64,000 nt of DNA from Galerina marginata (Eukaryota; Basidiomycota; Agaricomycetes; Agaricales; Galerinaceae), in contig JAECYW010000039.1 in assembly GCA_023014335.1 (NCBI GenBank), positions 1-64,000 of the forward strand, written 5' to 3'. The translations under genes were made by a program, and so were the position numbers. Within the stretch, counting starts at the first letter, position 1. Each line of letters opens with the position of its first letter. The notes beneath the pieces were generated by a model that saw nothing but the letters and a program-made list of their open reading frames with translations, did no database searches and was not told the origin of the DNA. Of the stretch, positions 46,693-58,058 are shown one piece after another.

Positions 46693-48020
46693 TGAAGTGA
46701 TGAAGATGAACTTTCGATAACGGCTTGCTTATGTAGGTAACATTTTATACCCAAGGGATAAAGAAAACTGCGTCGTCGTAAGCACCCGTAAGCACTATTT
46801 GTCGAAGATGACCTCCAAAAACGTGGATGACCGAGAACTGCCTAAAAATTCGCAGGAGTGCAGTCGGCGAAACAGTGGGCGTTCCTCCCGCGTCAGACTC
46901 GACCAATCACGATGTGTGACGCTTCAGTAAGATCCCCATACGTGCAAGGCGTGCAGGTAAGAATCATGGCGACGTTTTGGGCTCAATAAAATCGCTTCTC
47001 ATTACATGTGCTGCAAAGCATTTAGCATCCCGCCTCGCTCGGAGCAGTGACCCTGCAATGGACCGGGGTGAGGAGGAACAACCATGAAACATCGGCGTAC
47101 AACACACCGGAGTACACCCACACATAACGAAGCTCCATAGACGACCCTCTACTTGAGATCCCTGTAGAGAAAGCGACTCGACTGGAGAGTGTTCATGTGA
47201 GCAAACTAGACGAACATTAACAACATGAAAATCTGTACTCATAGTCTTATATTCTCCTGCATCATTTAGAAGAGGAAGGCTCTGGAGTTAGTTGTCGGTG
47301 ATTTTAGACAGCTAGTGCTCCAAGACGCGTCGAGTAGGCCATGGACACGGTCGGATTGCGTTGTGTCAGAAGAAACGTGGCAATTTGCAGAAACGGTGCA
47401 ATGATGCATAGCCACTGATTTTAAATCTATTTTAAGAAGCGCTCTCTGGCCCGGGTGGGGTGGTCCGAGTCCTGACAGATCCTTATCGTTACATTCATCG
47501 TGTTCTCCGATGACAGCTTCTCCTGTGGGGTTTGTCAGTGAATTTACCTAAGCCTTTAACGGACAATCCGACCTCCCATGCCGTTCAAGCTCCGTGGCCC
47601 ATAAATGATATAAGAAGGTGACTGAAGATCTCTAAAGCTCTCTTCACCTCGCAATCAGATATGGTCAAGGTACGCTGCTCTTTTTGCAGGTATATACCGC
47701 TTGAAGATCCCCCTCCTTTACCACCTCCGTATTTAAAGATTACAGGCCAGCCATACGACTTCAAAATGTCCTATCTTTTCTGCGTCGCAATTAGCGATCC
47801 AAACTCAGATGAGGTCCACGGTTTCCCACCGTATTAGTACCTGGTGGCTTAGTTTCCAAGGCGGAAGCGTAGTTTGGCACCTTCTGGGTTGCTCCTATTT
47901 GCTTTGCTCTCGTATCACTAAGTATTACATCGAATATAAAACAGTAGACCTTTCAATTTATCTATTGACTATTATCTATTTCCCACAAAATGAATTTGAC
48001 AAGCTTTGTGGGTTTGGCGT
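46693..48020. other. intergenic, small orphan frames
   Basis: Upstream of the glycosyltransferase there is a 92-codon minus-strand frame with several Cys (46964-47242) and a 58-codon plus-strand frame (47661-47837). Neither is recognised and both may be chance. Confidence 0.3.
47661..47837 (+). CDS. short hypothetical frame, 58 aa
   Basis: ATG-started frame with C-x2-C, a Pro-rich stretch (EDPPPLPPPYLK) and a hydrophobic segment (SYLFCVAISD). It is too short and featureless to judge. It is preceded by a plausible A/T-rich leader and ends before the convergent membrane-protein gene. Confidence 0.25.
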   Translation: MVKVRCSFCRYIPLEDPPPLPPPYLKITGQPYDFKMSYLFCVAISDPNSDEVHGFPPY

Positions 48021-49298
48021 TTACGCCTGGTCTTTTTCGTTTTGAGGCCTCTGTTTGTCCTCATTGATTTCGAGGACATTGTCCATCCCGTTCAGTGTGT
48101 CGGCGTGCGTGGCTGACCGTCCTCCGAATTCGAGCTGAGATAAATGGAGGGTCGTCGGCGCATGACCCGTGGCACCAGCTGCAAGGGCAACTCTGGCGAC
48201 CATAAGAGTGGGAGCGATTCCCTAATTAAAGCGATTAGTGAATTTGATTGAAAATATGGTACTAAGCATAGTCACCGTTATTGGAACCAAAAAGCTAATC
48301 GAATAACTGCTTAACGCTACCCCACGCGAAGTAATCTGGGTGGCGGGAGATAAACTCTCTGATATTCCATTCACGAGCAAGGCAAGGGAGTAAACTGCGG
48401 CGGTCTGGACCGTCATTTCAATTACACGGCGGAATCGTTGTGCTGAGCCAGTTCCGTGCTTGGAGACAGAGTAGACTCTGTATGCGATTAAGAGTGTCGC
48501 CATAAGACTTGTTGCAAATGAAACAAAATATCCTGCGGATAGTAGGGAATTTGTTGCCACCACGTCCTGAACGGTCAGAGGAATTTTTTTCGATACCACG
48601 TCTTCAAAAACCGTTGTGGTGAGGTATAATGCTCGAGAGAAAGTCAGGCAGGCTTGTCACTGACAGTTTTTTACATACTTACCGGTCTCCGAAAGGAGGA
48701 GGAATAATGGCACTGCGATGATACGAAAAGATCGATCCCACACGTAGAAACAACGCCAAATCTATGATTCATCAACAAATGGAGCGTTCGGAATAAATTA
48801 CATTACTCACAAGGAGGCCATCGGCGATGATATACATAAGAAACGTCGTGATATCGAGTACAAGCAGGTTCCAGGCAGGGCCATCGAAAATTGCATCGAA
48901 GACAGTAGCGCGGGTAGATCCGTTGACAACGAATTGCCATTTTATAATGTACCATTGTATTGCAAACCAGCCGACGCAAAGTAGATAGAGCATCGTAATG
49001 GCACCAATGATGACTCGGCGTTGGGATCCTCTGGCCACTAATGATTCGTTTCGAAGGTCATCCTACTAGAAATCCATGTCATGACTTGAAGGCACGTACC
49101 ATATACATACAGGCTACCGAAGTATACTATCGTGTAAATGCCTAATGAAATTGCATTAGTTGGCTCGCCCAATGCGTATAGTCAGCACAGACCCATTAAA
49201 AATGTAACAAGCATTGTGGAATTAAGGGAGGTGCTAATCACTGATTCGATGAAGCCGGGTGTTACTTGGGCGACCTCTCGCGTCTGAGGTAAAGACAT
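48021..49298 (-). CDS. seven-TM agaricomycete membrane protein, 6 exons, 336 aa
   Basis: Exons: 49298-49193, 49141-49100, 49037-48811, 48761-48683, 48631-48276 and 48221-48021, all in phase; introns 49-62 nt. The sequence has about seven hydrophobic helices and the family landmarks GIYTIVYFGSLYVY, WNLLVLDITTFLMYIIADGL, IWRCFYVWDRSFRIIAVPLF, then GYFVSFATSLMATLLIAYRV, EMTVQTAAVYSLALLVNGI and the final ITGIAPTLMVARVALAAG. This is one of the large families of uncharacterised GPCR-like proteins in mushrooms. The C-terminal about 50 residues are hydrophilic and cytosolic. The role is unknown; a receptor-like function is only suggested by topology. It has lineage-mates in the window (the fragment at 15.5 kb is from a different family). 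Confidence 0.9.
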
Positions 49299-51757
49299 CG
49301 TGGACGTGAATTAAGGGTGTGGAACTCATGCGCGGCTGAGCTTATGTAGTGGACTTTTTAAAGATATTTCAAGAACTACTTCCCTGTGCCTGATTTTACT
49401 TCGACGTTGATTGATCCGGGCTATCTGCCGGAAGGGTTTAATGATGGAGAAGCTGATGGTGTGAATCGTCCTGAGATTAAGTACCATATAGCTGATTTTG
49501 CAAGACCATCGGAAAAAATTCAGAGGCTCGAGTCTTTCGGTGATTGACTTAACCTCCTCAGAGAATATATTGAACTCCAACCCGATTCGAAATACTCAAG
49601 TACACTTGGGCCCAAGTACTAAAATTAAACTTCTTGCCTAGTGGTGAGACCGCAGGGATCTATCCTCAAATCATTGATTGGGAGACATTCCGACAAGGAA
49701 TAGTATTGATGATAGCGGGTGAATGATCCTACGTCGTAAATTTAAACGACGACTCCTTCACTCCCAGTCATATTCAAGCTTCTCACGGCATTGGGTCGGC
49801 GTGAGGCATTGATTAAAATTCTAGATATCCAGAACGCCTTAAGTTCCCCGATCCGTGCCATAATTTGGTGCATTCTCTGGTAAAGCGTTAGCCCTTCCGC
49901 ATGAGTACTTAGACGCGAGCGATATACTAATCCGGCCAGTAGTCGAGGAAAGTCATTTCTACTACTAACTCTCACAAGAAGCTCCACTCGGACAGCAGAA
50001 AAGAATCCCATCTGCATATAAAGGCGGATCTTCTTCGGTGGGAGTGCTGATATATTGTTAGACCATAACCTAATTATACCTTGAGGATCGCAAGACATAT
50101 GCCGACCTTCTGGGACGTTTAACCCAATCCTGAGCGATCTAATTAGTGCTAAATGCAGGTACGATAACCAAATGATAACATAGTATAACGAGCCTGAGCA
50201 TAGCAACATTTGAGATATTGAGCGCTTCAATGGATACAGAACGACAGAGTCTGTGAAATACGTTGGTTGGTGTGTAACGGCCTCTGGAATACACCGGGAG
50301 ATGTGCACCACTACTGGACTTGGAATATTTTGCGGGGGGTCAAAAGATCTTGGCAGGTCGTTTTGATTTTGACCGTCCATTTTGCCGTGGGGACTTCCCT
50401 TAAAAAGTGATGGCAAAATGTCTTCACAAAATCCAAGCGACGTGACTCGTATTTTGACCACTGGCAAAATGTTCCCACCACAGTAGTGGTGAAGACTGCC
50501 AGTGAGCCGGGCTGATTACGGCCCGGAATTTCTCCCCTAAGACATATTGATCCGCCGCTGCCGCAGAAAGTCAACCAAGTCAAAGCCACCATCGACCCGA
50601 TTTTCAGCGCAACTTGCACCCTATCTCAGCTGCACTCGCCATAAAGGTAGCAGTGAAGGAATTATCGACCTCGAAAAATAGCAGTGAAAGCCTGAGTGTA
50701 AGGATGGAAAGGAATTGGCGCTTGATTTTCAGCCGGGTATGTTTTTGTAGATTTAAATGAAGACCTGCTTCAAACTAACCATTTTCCTTATTATGTCGTT
50801 ATTCAGTTCCTCTTTTGATTTCATCCGTAATGTTGAACCCCTTCACTTCATTATGAGCATCACGATTCAAGGACCCTTCCACCGGTGAAACTGCTTTCCA
50901 TGTTTGTTCACGGTGAATCCGTCTCGCCGGCTCTGGACTAATTACAGGCTACTTCATCTCGCCACTCTGAATAAGTGTCGGCTACATGTCCGGAACTGCC
51001 GCAAATATTTCATCCTGGTGCTCGACCTCAGGGTCATTTGCTATGATTCATGCCTATCTTTCTTTCTGAGAATTTAGAGGCTCTGGAATCTGAATGCAAG
51101 TTGGATTACGAGTTGCTTGACGCTGGTCTTCATCGAAGCTTCATCTTGTTCCGTTGGCAACTTCTGCATTCCGTAGGTACCAATTTCATCAAGAATTCCA
51201 TATCATTCAATCCAACCATCCGTTATTGAATCCCCGACAGTAGTTGACGCAAAGCAAGTCATTGCGAACGTCGGTACGCGCCTCCGCAGCTCCGCTTCAT
51301 ACTCGATGAAGACGTTGATTCTTTCGATCAGATGCACGCTCTCCGGATCGTCCAACGAATATATTGTTCGCCACATCTTGGTGTCGTCATTCGGTCGATG
51401 TCTATTTATATCGCACTTGCGGGCGTCAGCCCATGTCAGTTCTGACCAAGAACCTATACGCAGTCGTTGACGGGCACTACTGGTAACACTATTAAAATCT
51501 TGGCGTCGAGTTCGGGAGACAGTTGACCCTTTGTCCTGTTTCTTCGGTGCGTTCCTCTGATTTTTTAGCTCGTTTATGGATCATCGTCTCCTAAGAAGTT
51601 GTTCTTCAGGTCAATATTGAACTTCAAGTTTTAGTCTCCTCAATCATTGATCTGCTTTGGTATTCTTGCACCTCGTCTAAGGAGACTGTGAGCAACTATT
51701 CATAGAATCTATTCGTACTTGGAACTTACTTGTCACGTTCAATTTCCAGTTTCCTCC
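49299..51757. other. no recognised gene
   Basis: A 241-codon minus-strand frame (49742-50467) is open but has no family features. The rest (50640-51757) is A/T- and T/C-rich and probably contains the promoter and 5' UTR of the astacin gene, including perhaps 5' UTR introns. Confidence 0.35.
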
Positions 51758-52970
51758 ATGACTACAGTTCCATCATTTTTCCTGGCTTGTTGGCTCGTTA
51801 TAACCCTGTCGGCATTGCCCATCTGTGCGTGGCTTAACGACACGGTTTCGCCAATCTATCCCAACAAAACCACCGCCGTTCTTGAAATTAGCGACAATTT
51901 TTATGGCATTCGGAATGTGAGCTACTGGGTAACTGACGACGGCCTCGCAGTCATTGATGGAGACGTTATCTACGGCACTTTGGAAGACCTTGTCGCTCAT
52001 AACCACACCGGCCAGCCACCCACCAATATGACACGACGTGCCCATTCGATATTTCGCAACGAGAACCCATGGGCCAGCGCGACCATCACCTACAACTTTA
52101 ATTCTGCCGGTACCCAGAGACTGCTTGGATCCGTTGTCGGCGGCGCGATCGCTAACTGGAAAGCCGCGGCACCTTACCTTAATTTCAAGCAAGTCGCGAA
52201 CAGTGCCACGGGACAGAACGGGGTGCTCACGATCAAGGCGCCTTCTTGCGGTGGCTGTAATTCGCCGATTGGGTTCTTCAATTCACCCATGACAATGAAT
52301 TTGCAGCAGAATTGCCCGGGTTCTGGAACTTGTGGAGTAGTTCAGGCGACACACGAGTTCGGACACGCGCTTGGTGAGTTGATTCTTTTTCTTTCCAGAA
52401 ATATCATATTGCTTATCAATGATACAAGGTCTAATTCACGAACATCAAAGACCAGATCGGGAGAAATTTGTGCACTACAACTGCGCAAACCTCACACCTG
52501 CGTGTACCAACATGCCTGCCGGGAAAACATGCTGCAGCAGTGGCATCCCAGCGGGCTGCTGCACGCTTGCCTCCAATTTCAATGCTCTTTCTGGCTTCGC
52601 GGACGATGCAGCAGGGACATACGACATCCAATCCATAATGCAATATCTCGGCAGCGCATTCGCCCTTCCCGGTACGAACACCCTAACATCCAACGCACCA
52701 GGTGTCGTCGTTCCGGTCTCTGCGCCGAACGCGATCACTGCGACCGACTCGAACCGCATGTGCAAAATATACTCTGCCCAATGCCCCAAGGCGCGCTCGT
52801 GCACCTTGTCTGGGTGCCCAAGTAAGTGTGTTCCTGTGAAACGTTGTAACAAAATTGGGATATGCGGTCAGAGGCCTCCGCCTCCTTGTTGCTTTCCGGT
52901 CAGCGTCCAGACGTGTAATAGCCAGCGAGCTGCATGTACGAAGAAAGGGTGCGATTTCCTGAAAAATTGA
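51758..52970 (+). CDS. secreted astacin-type metalloprotease (M12A), 385 aa
   Basis: Exons 51758-52373 and 52429-52970; the 55-nt intron interrupts the zinc-binding motif, which joins to read HEFGHALGLIHEHQRPD. This is the astacin signature with three His ligands and the catalytic Glu. The Met-turn follows as SIMQY. A signal peptide is present (SFFLACWLVITLSALPICAW), then a propeptide, then TRRAHSIFRNENPWASATIT, marking the mature start region. About 50 C-terminal residues form a Cys-rich tail with CC pairs. Astacins are endopeptidases, usually of animals and bacteria, and present in some fungi. A GTAAGT donor near 52822 could remove 50 nt and change the tail, but the unspliced frame keeps the Cys spacing, so I kept it. 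The start is the ATG giving the signal peptide. Confidence 0.9.
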
Positions 52971-53359
52971 TGTGTGGACTTGGGTATGCACTCGTATTTA
53001 ATTACTCTGCGGTGGTTCTGTATGCTGGTTTTGATTGAAGAGGTTTCCTAAGCATCAAAGGGTCGTCGTAGAGATGAAATGTTAGAATGTTTTTTTTTGA
53101 CGCAGCGCATAGAATTTTACTCTTCCCCAATAGACAGACCACGATATAAGGCTATAGCAAGCGTATTTCTTAGAGTCCCGCCGTCAGAATTTAAAAAAAA
53201 GTATTTGCCCGTCGTCGTACAGAACTATGACAAGGAGCAAAAATAATTATGAATTATCCGGACCAGAGGTCAACACCATATAAAACTTTCCGCGAGTCGA
53301 GAATGAGGTACAAGCAAAGATTGTAATATGGAGTGTAAAATTGGTTGACATGCTCTGGA
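52971..53359. other. intergenic, convergent 3' ends
   Basis: Short gap between the astacin stop and the DNase stop, A/T-rich and probably containing both polyadenylation regions. Nothing else seen. Confidence 0.3.
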
Positions 53360-54410
53360 TTAACGTTGGCGAGGACCTTCATTGGTACTTGGCGGGATCG
53401 CAGGAGTTCCGCACTTCGTTGTTCCGGCCCCACCATAACCGGCACAAAAGCCGTTGGTCTTTACGTTACCTGCATATCCATCAGCGACCATGTGCAAAGA
53501 GAATGAGGAGAAATTCCACGCACTGAGAGTAACGGTAACGGGTGTCTTGTCTTTGAGACTCTTATTTTTAGTAGCTGCAGTATTTCCATCTACAAAGAGA
53601 TCACATTCAGCACTAGAAAAGAAGAGATTTGGCTTGATATTCGACCTACTTATGAAGTTCGACCAGTCAGACCCTTCGCCTATGGAGAGGTCAGACGTAA
53701 GTACTTGATGAGGAAAAAACCTTCCGACTAACCCGAATTTTCGCTAGCGGGCATGCATCTTGTCGCAGATCCGGCACCACCTATAAATGCGATGTTAGCA
53801 CCACGGACTAATACGTACGACTGAGGCTTACCTTCTTCGGTCGAACTCTTAGGTTGTTCATCGCAGCTCCATCCTGGGCGGTTAGATTGTCAACTTTTGA
53901 TGAATTGCAAGCAAAGAATCTCATCTCGTACCAGAATTTGGATTAATTGCCCAACTACCTGTAGGTGGTCCACTTTTGCGTCCATGACTGCAGCGATTAT
54001 ATCCAGCGCACTCGGAGTCACGGCGATTGGACGGGGTGCGTTCAACGGTAATATCCCAGTCGCCTGATTTACCTTCGGGGAAAAAGCATCTTCAGAGTTT
54101 AAACATGTCAAAAGCAGGTGGCATACTTACAAAAGACGTAATAGCACTGATTTTCACAAACGTTTGGGCGCCTAGGCAGTGGAATCATCAAAAACAACAC
54201 GTTAAACCTATGAATAACGGAGGGAACGTACACATTGCAGTCGATGTTGTACTCGTAGGCAATTCGTCGAGTAAGGTTGACGAATTCCGGAGTGGTCTCG
54301 CTTGCATCGATACGACGTTCTACGGTTGGAGCAAGAGTAGGACTAGCTCGAACAGACATCTGCAAAAGGCTCGAAGAGACAAGATAAATCAAGGTGGAAA
54401 TACCGTGCAT
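53360..54410 (-). CDS. secreted NucA/NucB-type deoxyribonuclease, 6 exons, 256 aa
   Basis: Exons: 54410-54232, 54171-54131, 54072-53932, 53873-53832, 53780-53733 and 53679-53360; introns 52-60 nt; the frame closes at TAA. The N-terminus is a signal peptide (HGISTLIYLVSSSLLQMSVR then ASP). The nuclease core shows a Cys-rich start (DCNVRPNVCENQCYYVFC), the substrate loop RTPSNRRDSECAGYNRCS, the hallmark WSCDEQPKSSTEEGGAGSAT and RCMPASEN. In the DNase_NucA_NucB family the C-D-E-x-P segment holds catalytic acidic residues. The C-terminal third is a beta-rich extension with GFCAGYGGAGTTKCG. The likely role is to degrade extracellular DNA for nutrition or competition. The family call is from motif memory; the splicing is well supported. 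Confidence 0.85.
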
Positions 54411-56789
54411 GCTGGAATAATGAACGAGGAGGTACTCGGCCTTGAGGTTTTTATACTCTTTCGCTGATAGACTGGACCCAGAGGCTCATCAGCCTAGTCA
54501 ATCTGGAGTGACGAATTTCGAAGAAAAATGCTTAGAAATTGCCCTGAAATGTCGCAAGCGGTCGAAGAGCTTTCTTCAATCTAAAAAACCAAAAGAAGAC
54601 TGGTTCCCTTTTGCTAGTAACTGTTAGCGCGTCATAAATGGAGCCTTCCTGTGAAGATCTATGCTCATCTAAGTGAAACGTAGCAAAAAATTGCACCCAC
54701 ATTCCCTTTCGCAGCAGGAACTTACAGTCCTGGAACGTCGCAGCAGGCGGAATACGGGCTCCAATTTCGAAGTGTCCTCCAACCCGACTCCGGTTGTACC
54801 GAGATAGGTAGTTTTCCGCGCGCTCCACGCCACATTTTGAGGGTTGACTCTTCGTTATAGTAACCAGCCCAAATTTTATTATTTCTGAAATTCTGGAACG
54901 CTTGAATACTTCAATCTTGTAAACGGCGAAAAAATAAGTCTCACCACTTATATTGGTCAACTATTAATTTTGTAACTTTCTGTCAATTTTAGATAACAAA
55001 TACATGGGTGGTACCGCCTGCAGAGTTAGTCAGATAATAGCTGGCGTCGTCTCAAGTAGAACGGTCGAACACGTACCATAAGAAAAGGAAAGCTTTCATT
55101 TCCAGCCTAAGGCCCTAAGCAGAACAACGTCCACTAAACACAACGGGTGGAGCGCCACTGCCAGGACTTTGGACGAAATGAGCAACCCCATTGACAAGCT
55201 GGATTATAAATGCGATGCTAAAGAGCTGAATGACCTTGGTCTATTGAGGTGCGTTCGAGCTTCTCCCTACGTTTACAGGACCATGTGTCGGGTAAGTCAA
55301 AAATGCGAATGCAAAGGAGATAATACTTACGTTGAGAATGACCAACTTCGCTCCCCCCGGAGGCGTTCACATTAACGATGTCCTAGTAGTACGCAAGCAC
55401 TAACTGGTGCACCAATGTAGTCCGGAGCTCCACGAAATTCAAACTGGTCTGGGCGTTCAACATTCAGCGGGCGTGCGGAGGAGTGCGCATAGACCGGGAG
55501 TCGAACGCCCACTCCACATAGCTTTGTGGTGTCAGCGTGTTGGGAGTGTCCGGCCTTAGGACAACTTACGATGCGCACCCTGAACCGAAAGAAGGAAAGA
55601 TTCACAGTCTTTAATCGCCTAAACCAGAACAGGGAAAGACTGACAGCACTGTTGGCCGAACTTCAGGCCACCGAAAGAGTATTTTAAAGTTTCGCATGAC
55701 TAGTGAAGCTCTTGGTGTTTACTCCTCCAGAGACTGATGGCTGGATTCTTAGGGAGTAAAACAAGAGCGAAGACTCCATCACTCCGGAATGCTTGCTCAT
55801 TCCCGTCGAAGACGGAGGAGCCATGGTTGGAGCTGAACTAGAAGCATTCCAACATTATTGGCATATCCGTTCTACAGCTATTTGTGTACGCACTTTTGGA
55901 AGATATGAAATACTCCAGCACCGTCGCAAATTGCATTGTCATTGCAGCTGAAGGTCGTTCAAGTTTTAGAGGCTAATTCATATTCTCGCAATGAGCCCGT
56001 AGGGATACATTCCGTCCAGGAAAAAGAGAGTTCCGATGGCAAGAACCTTCACTCCTGACTGAGAGAAACACGAATATTGAGGGAGCTAATGGAGTGGATT
56101 CGAAATTTCGAATTTCGAAGGAGCGCAAGTAACGTGGCACTTAAGTACGTCATGATTCATGTGACCACAACTGATTAGATCTACCACGATCTCCCGTATA
56201 AATAGCCCCTTGGTCCACATCAGAGAAAAGGTGCGCGGCTTACATGGCGATATAGGAGCTGTAAAAATTACTTATAATGTCCGCAAGTCGTTAAAATGTT
56301 AGCAAGTCTCACAAGCGCATTGTAATCCCCCATATTAGAGACACTATTATTAAAAACTCTGTAAGGTTTCCGATCATTATAAGGGTTTCCATGGTCACAA
56401 TCCATTATAAGCGGTGCAGGCGCACCAAATTTGCGAATAGACAAAAGGTTTATTATCCTCCAACGGCAGTCGTAAGATTTTAATTTTTTACCTTTACCGA
56501 GAGTCGTACACGGGGGCCCGACAAGACAAAGTTGGAGCGCTTAACCGTTATACCACAGCGGCTTGATAACAGGAAGTAAACTTACTCAATAAGTAAGCCG
56601 ATTTCCCTTTTTGGTTACAGGCGCCCAACACAAGGCATTACAATGCGCAAAAAGCCTTTTTACCGTATTATTAGGTGTATTGCGATGGGCTCAGAAGCAT
56701 TTCATGCACATAGGAGGCAAGTAAATTTTCCGAACACTTACGAGGTGGCTAAAAATATTCTATCCTAACTCAAGACGCGTGTAATCAAC
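54411..56789. other. no recognised gene; repeats and tRNA-like fragment
   Basis: Several medium frames (54532-54960 minus, 55169-55375 plus, about 55570-55686 plus) carry no family signature. One plus-strand frame near 55570 is a short charged helix (NRKKERFTVFNRLNQNRERL) that resembles the coiled lead-in of F-box proteins but has no F-box after it. A TTCGAA-rich palindromic run lies at about 56098-56120. A tRNA-like block lies at about 56490-56567. Confidence 0.3.
56490..56567 (-). other. tRNA-like / Pol III promoter-like block
   Basis: On the minus strand an A-box (TGGTATAACGG) is followed about 45 bp later by a B-box-like GTACGACTCT. The A-box sits in a D-arm-like context (GTGGTATAACGGTTAAGCGC). 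The acceptor stem does not pair and the anticodon and T stems each have a mismatch, so this is not a functional tRNA. It could be a decayed tRNA or the head of a SINE. Confidence 0.3.
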
Positions 56790-57650
56790 ATGGAATTATT
56801 CTCGTGCCGTGTGAACATGGCAAGGCGATCTAAGCGACACGCCTTTTTGCTGATGCAGTACACTCATCACGCTTCACGCTGCCCTACTCCGATGGCCAAC
56901 TTATTTGACTTTTGTCATGATCGCTGGGCCCTTGCCGCTCTCGTCGTCGCGAATGTTCCGCAGGACACGCTCGATAATGTCAAAACCAGGTACAATCGTG
57001 GACGCATTTCACCCACCAATATTCATCTCGAAATAGTCCAAGCGCCCGAGCTCCTCACACAAGACCCAGAAAGAGCGAAGAACTATGTTCGCGAACACTT
57101 CTCCCAGCCGGACTCCCCATTTATTCCGTGTTTCTACACCGTAGTCGATGAGCGGACGGCTCAGGATGGCTCCATTCTCTACGTCCAACAAGATTGGCCT
57201 GGAGAACCCGACAACTCCGTCCGCACGATGCCCGAGCATGCCCACTTCCTCACTACCGGCTTCCTCATGACCGATGACGACTGGGAGCGGGTCCAGGAGG
57301 AAGAACACAACGACGACAACATGCCCGACCTCTACAATCCCACCCCTCCCGACCCCAATGCGCCCGCAGTGAAGGCCATCGTTCGTTTCCCCGCTTCACT
57401 TGCCAACCTTACCGGCCAGGACAACGACGATGTCAGATCGTACGAGCTGGCCCCTCAAACCGCACAACAACTAGGGTTGACTCCCGGGAATACCGCGCGG
57501 ACAGTGAAGCAGGTTCGCAGGGATGATGGCACGTTTGGGGACAACCTCTATCTGGAGGTTTACCAAAGGGATATAGTTTCTCCATCGGATGACTTGCGGG
57601 TTTGGGGAACATCGGACTTTTTCAGGTGGGGCGTGGATTCAGCGTTGTAA
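56790..57650 (+). CDS. unrecognised acidic protein, single exon, 286 aa
   Basis: A long ATG-started frame with coding-like composition (C-rich third positions like the neighbouring GST genes) and no intron. Features are FDFCHDRWALAALVVANVPQ near residue 40, a central IPCFYTVVDERTAQDGSILY segment, acidic stretches (DDDWERVQEEEHNDDNMPD) and a Pro/Asn-rich linker (NPTPPDPNAPAVK). It ends VWGTSDFFRWGVD. An alternative start at Met35 (56892) looks more natural, since the first 34 residues are basic and low quality. There is no signal peptide and no TM helix. I do not recognise a family. The length and absence of stops make it a real gene. Confidence 0.7.
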   Translation: MELFSCRVNMARRSKRHAFLLMQYTHHASRCPTPMANLFDFCHDRWALAALVVANVPQDTLDNVKTRYNRGRISPTNIHLEIVQAPELLTQDPERAKNYVREHFSQPDSPFIPCFYTVVDERTAQDGSILYVQQDWPGEPDNSVRTMPEHAHFLTTGFLMTDDDWERVQEEEHNDDNMPDLYNPTPPDPNAPAVKAIVRFPASLANLTGQDNDDVRSYELAPQTAQQLGLTPGNTARTVKQVRRDDGTFGDNLYLEVYQRDIVSPSDDLRVWGTSDFFRWGVDSAL

Positions 57651-58058
57651 ACGTAAAGCTTTCATTTCATACATTCGAGAAATGCTTGTACTTTCTATAC
57701 CCAATGGATGGTTGTAGACTCGTTTTGATCTGAGCGATGATAAGGATTTGCCAAGGGTCGCAACACAAGTGAGGTCATACTTTGATCTAGTAATCGTTAG
57801 ACGCGTTTTTGATTCTTTCCGCCCTTCCAGTAATCGTTCTGATAACCTGATTTTTAAAATTCGAGAGACGATGCGATGAGTTGACAGACGACTCTGGAGA
57901 ATGTTACCGGTGTCGTCATTATTACAATAAAGGTCGAGAGCGCGTTTGCGTTAATCTCCCGTTTACAGTACACTGGGAAAGGGATTTAGAAAACATTGGA
58001 TTAAAAATTTCTAGCCAACTGAATTGCGAAAAAATCTGAAGGGTACATTCAGAGTGGT
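57651..58058. other. intergenic, start of the GST duplication unit
   Basis: The part from about 57862 onward matches 60184-60392 downstream of the second GST gene (shared ACGATGCGATG, GCGCGTTTGC and GAATTGCGAAAAAA blocks), so the duplicated segment includes this 3' flank. Confidence 0.6.

Noticed and set aside
49742..50467. 241-codon minus-strand frame
   Set aside because: No family motif, no convincing ATG context or splice sites, and composition unlike neighbouring coding exons. Kept only as a note in the gap entry.
55480..55520. GTTCGACTCCC B-box match suggesting a tRNA
   Set aside because: The flanking stem bases do not pair and there is no A-box at the right distance.
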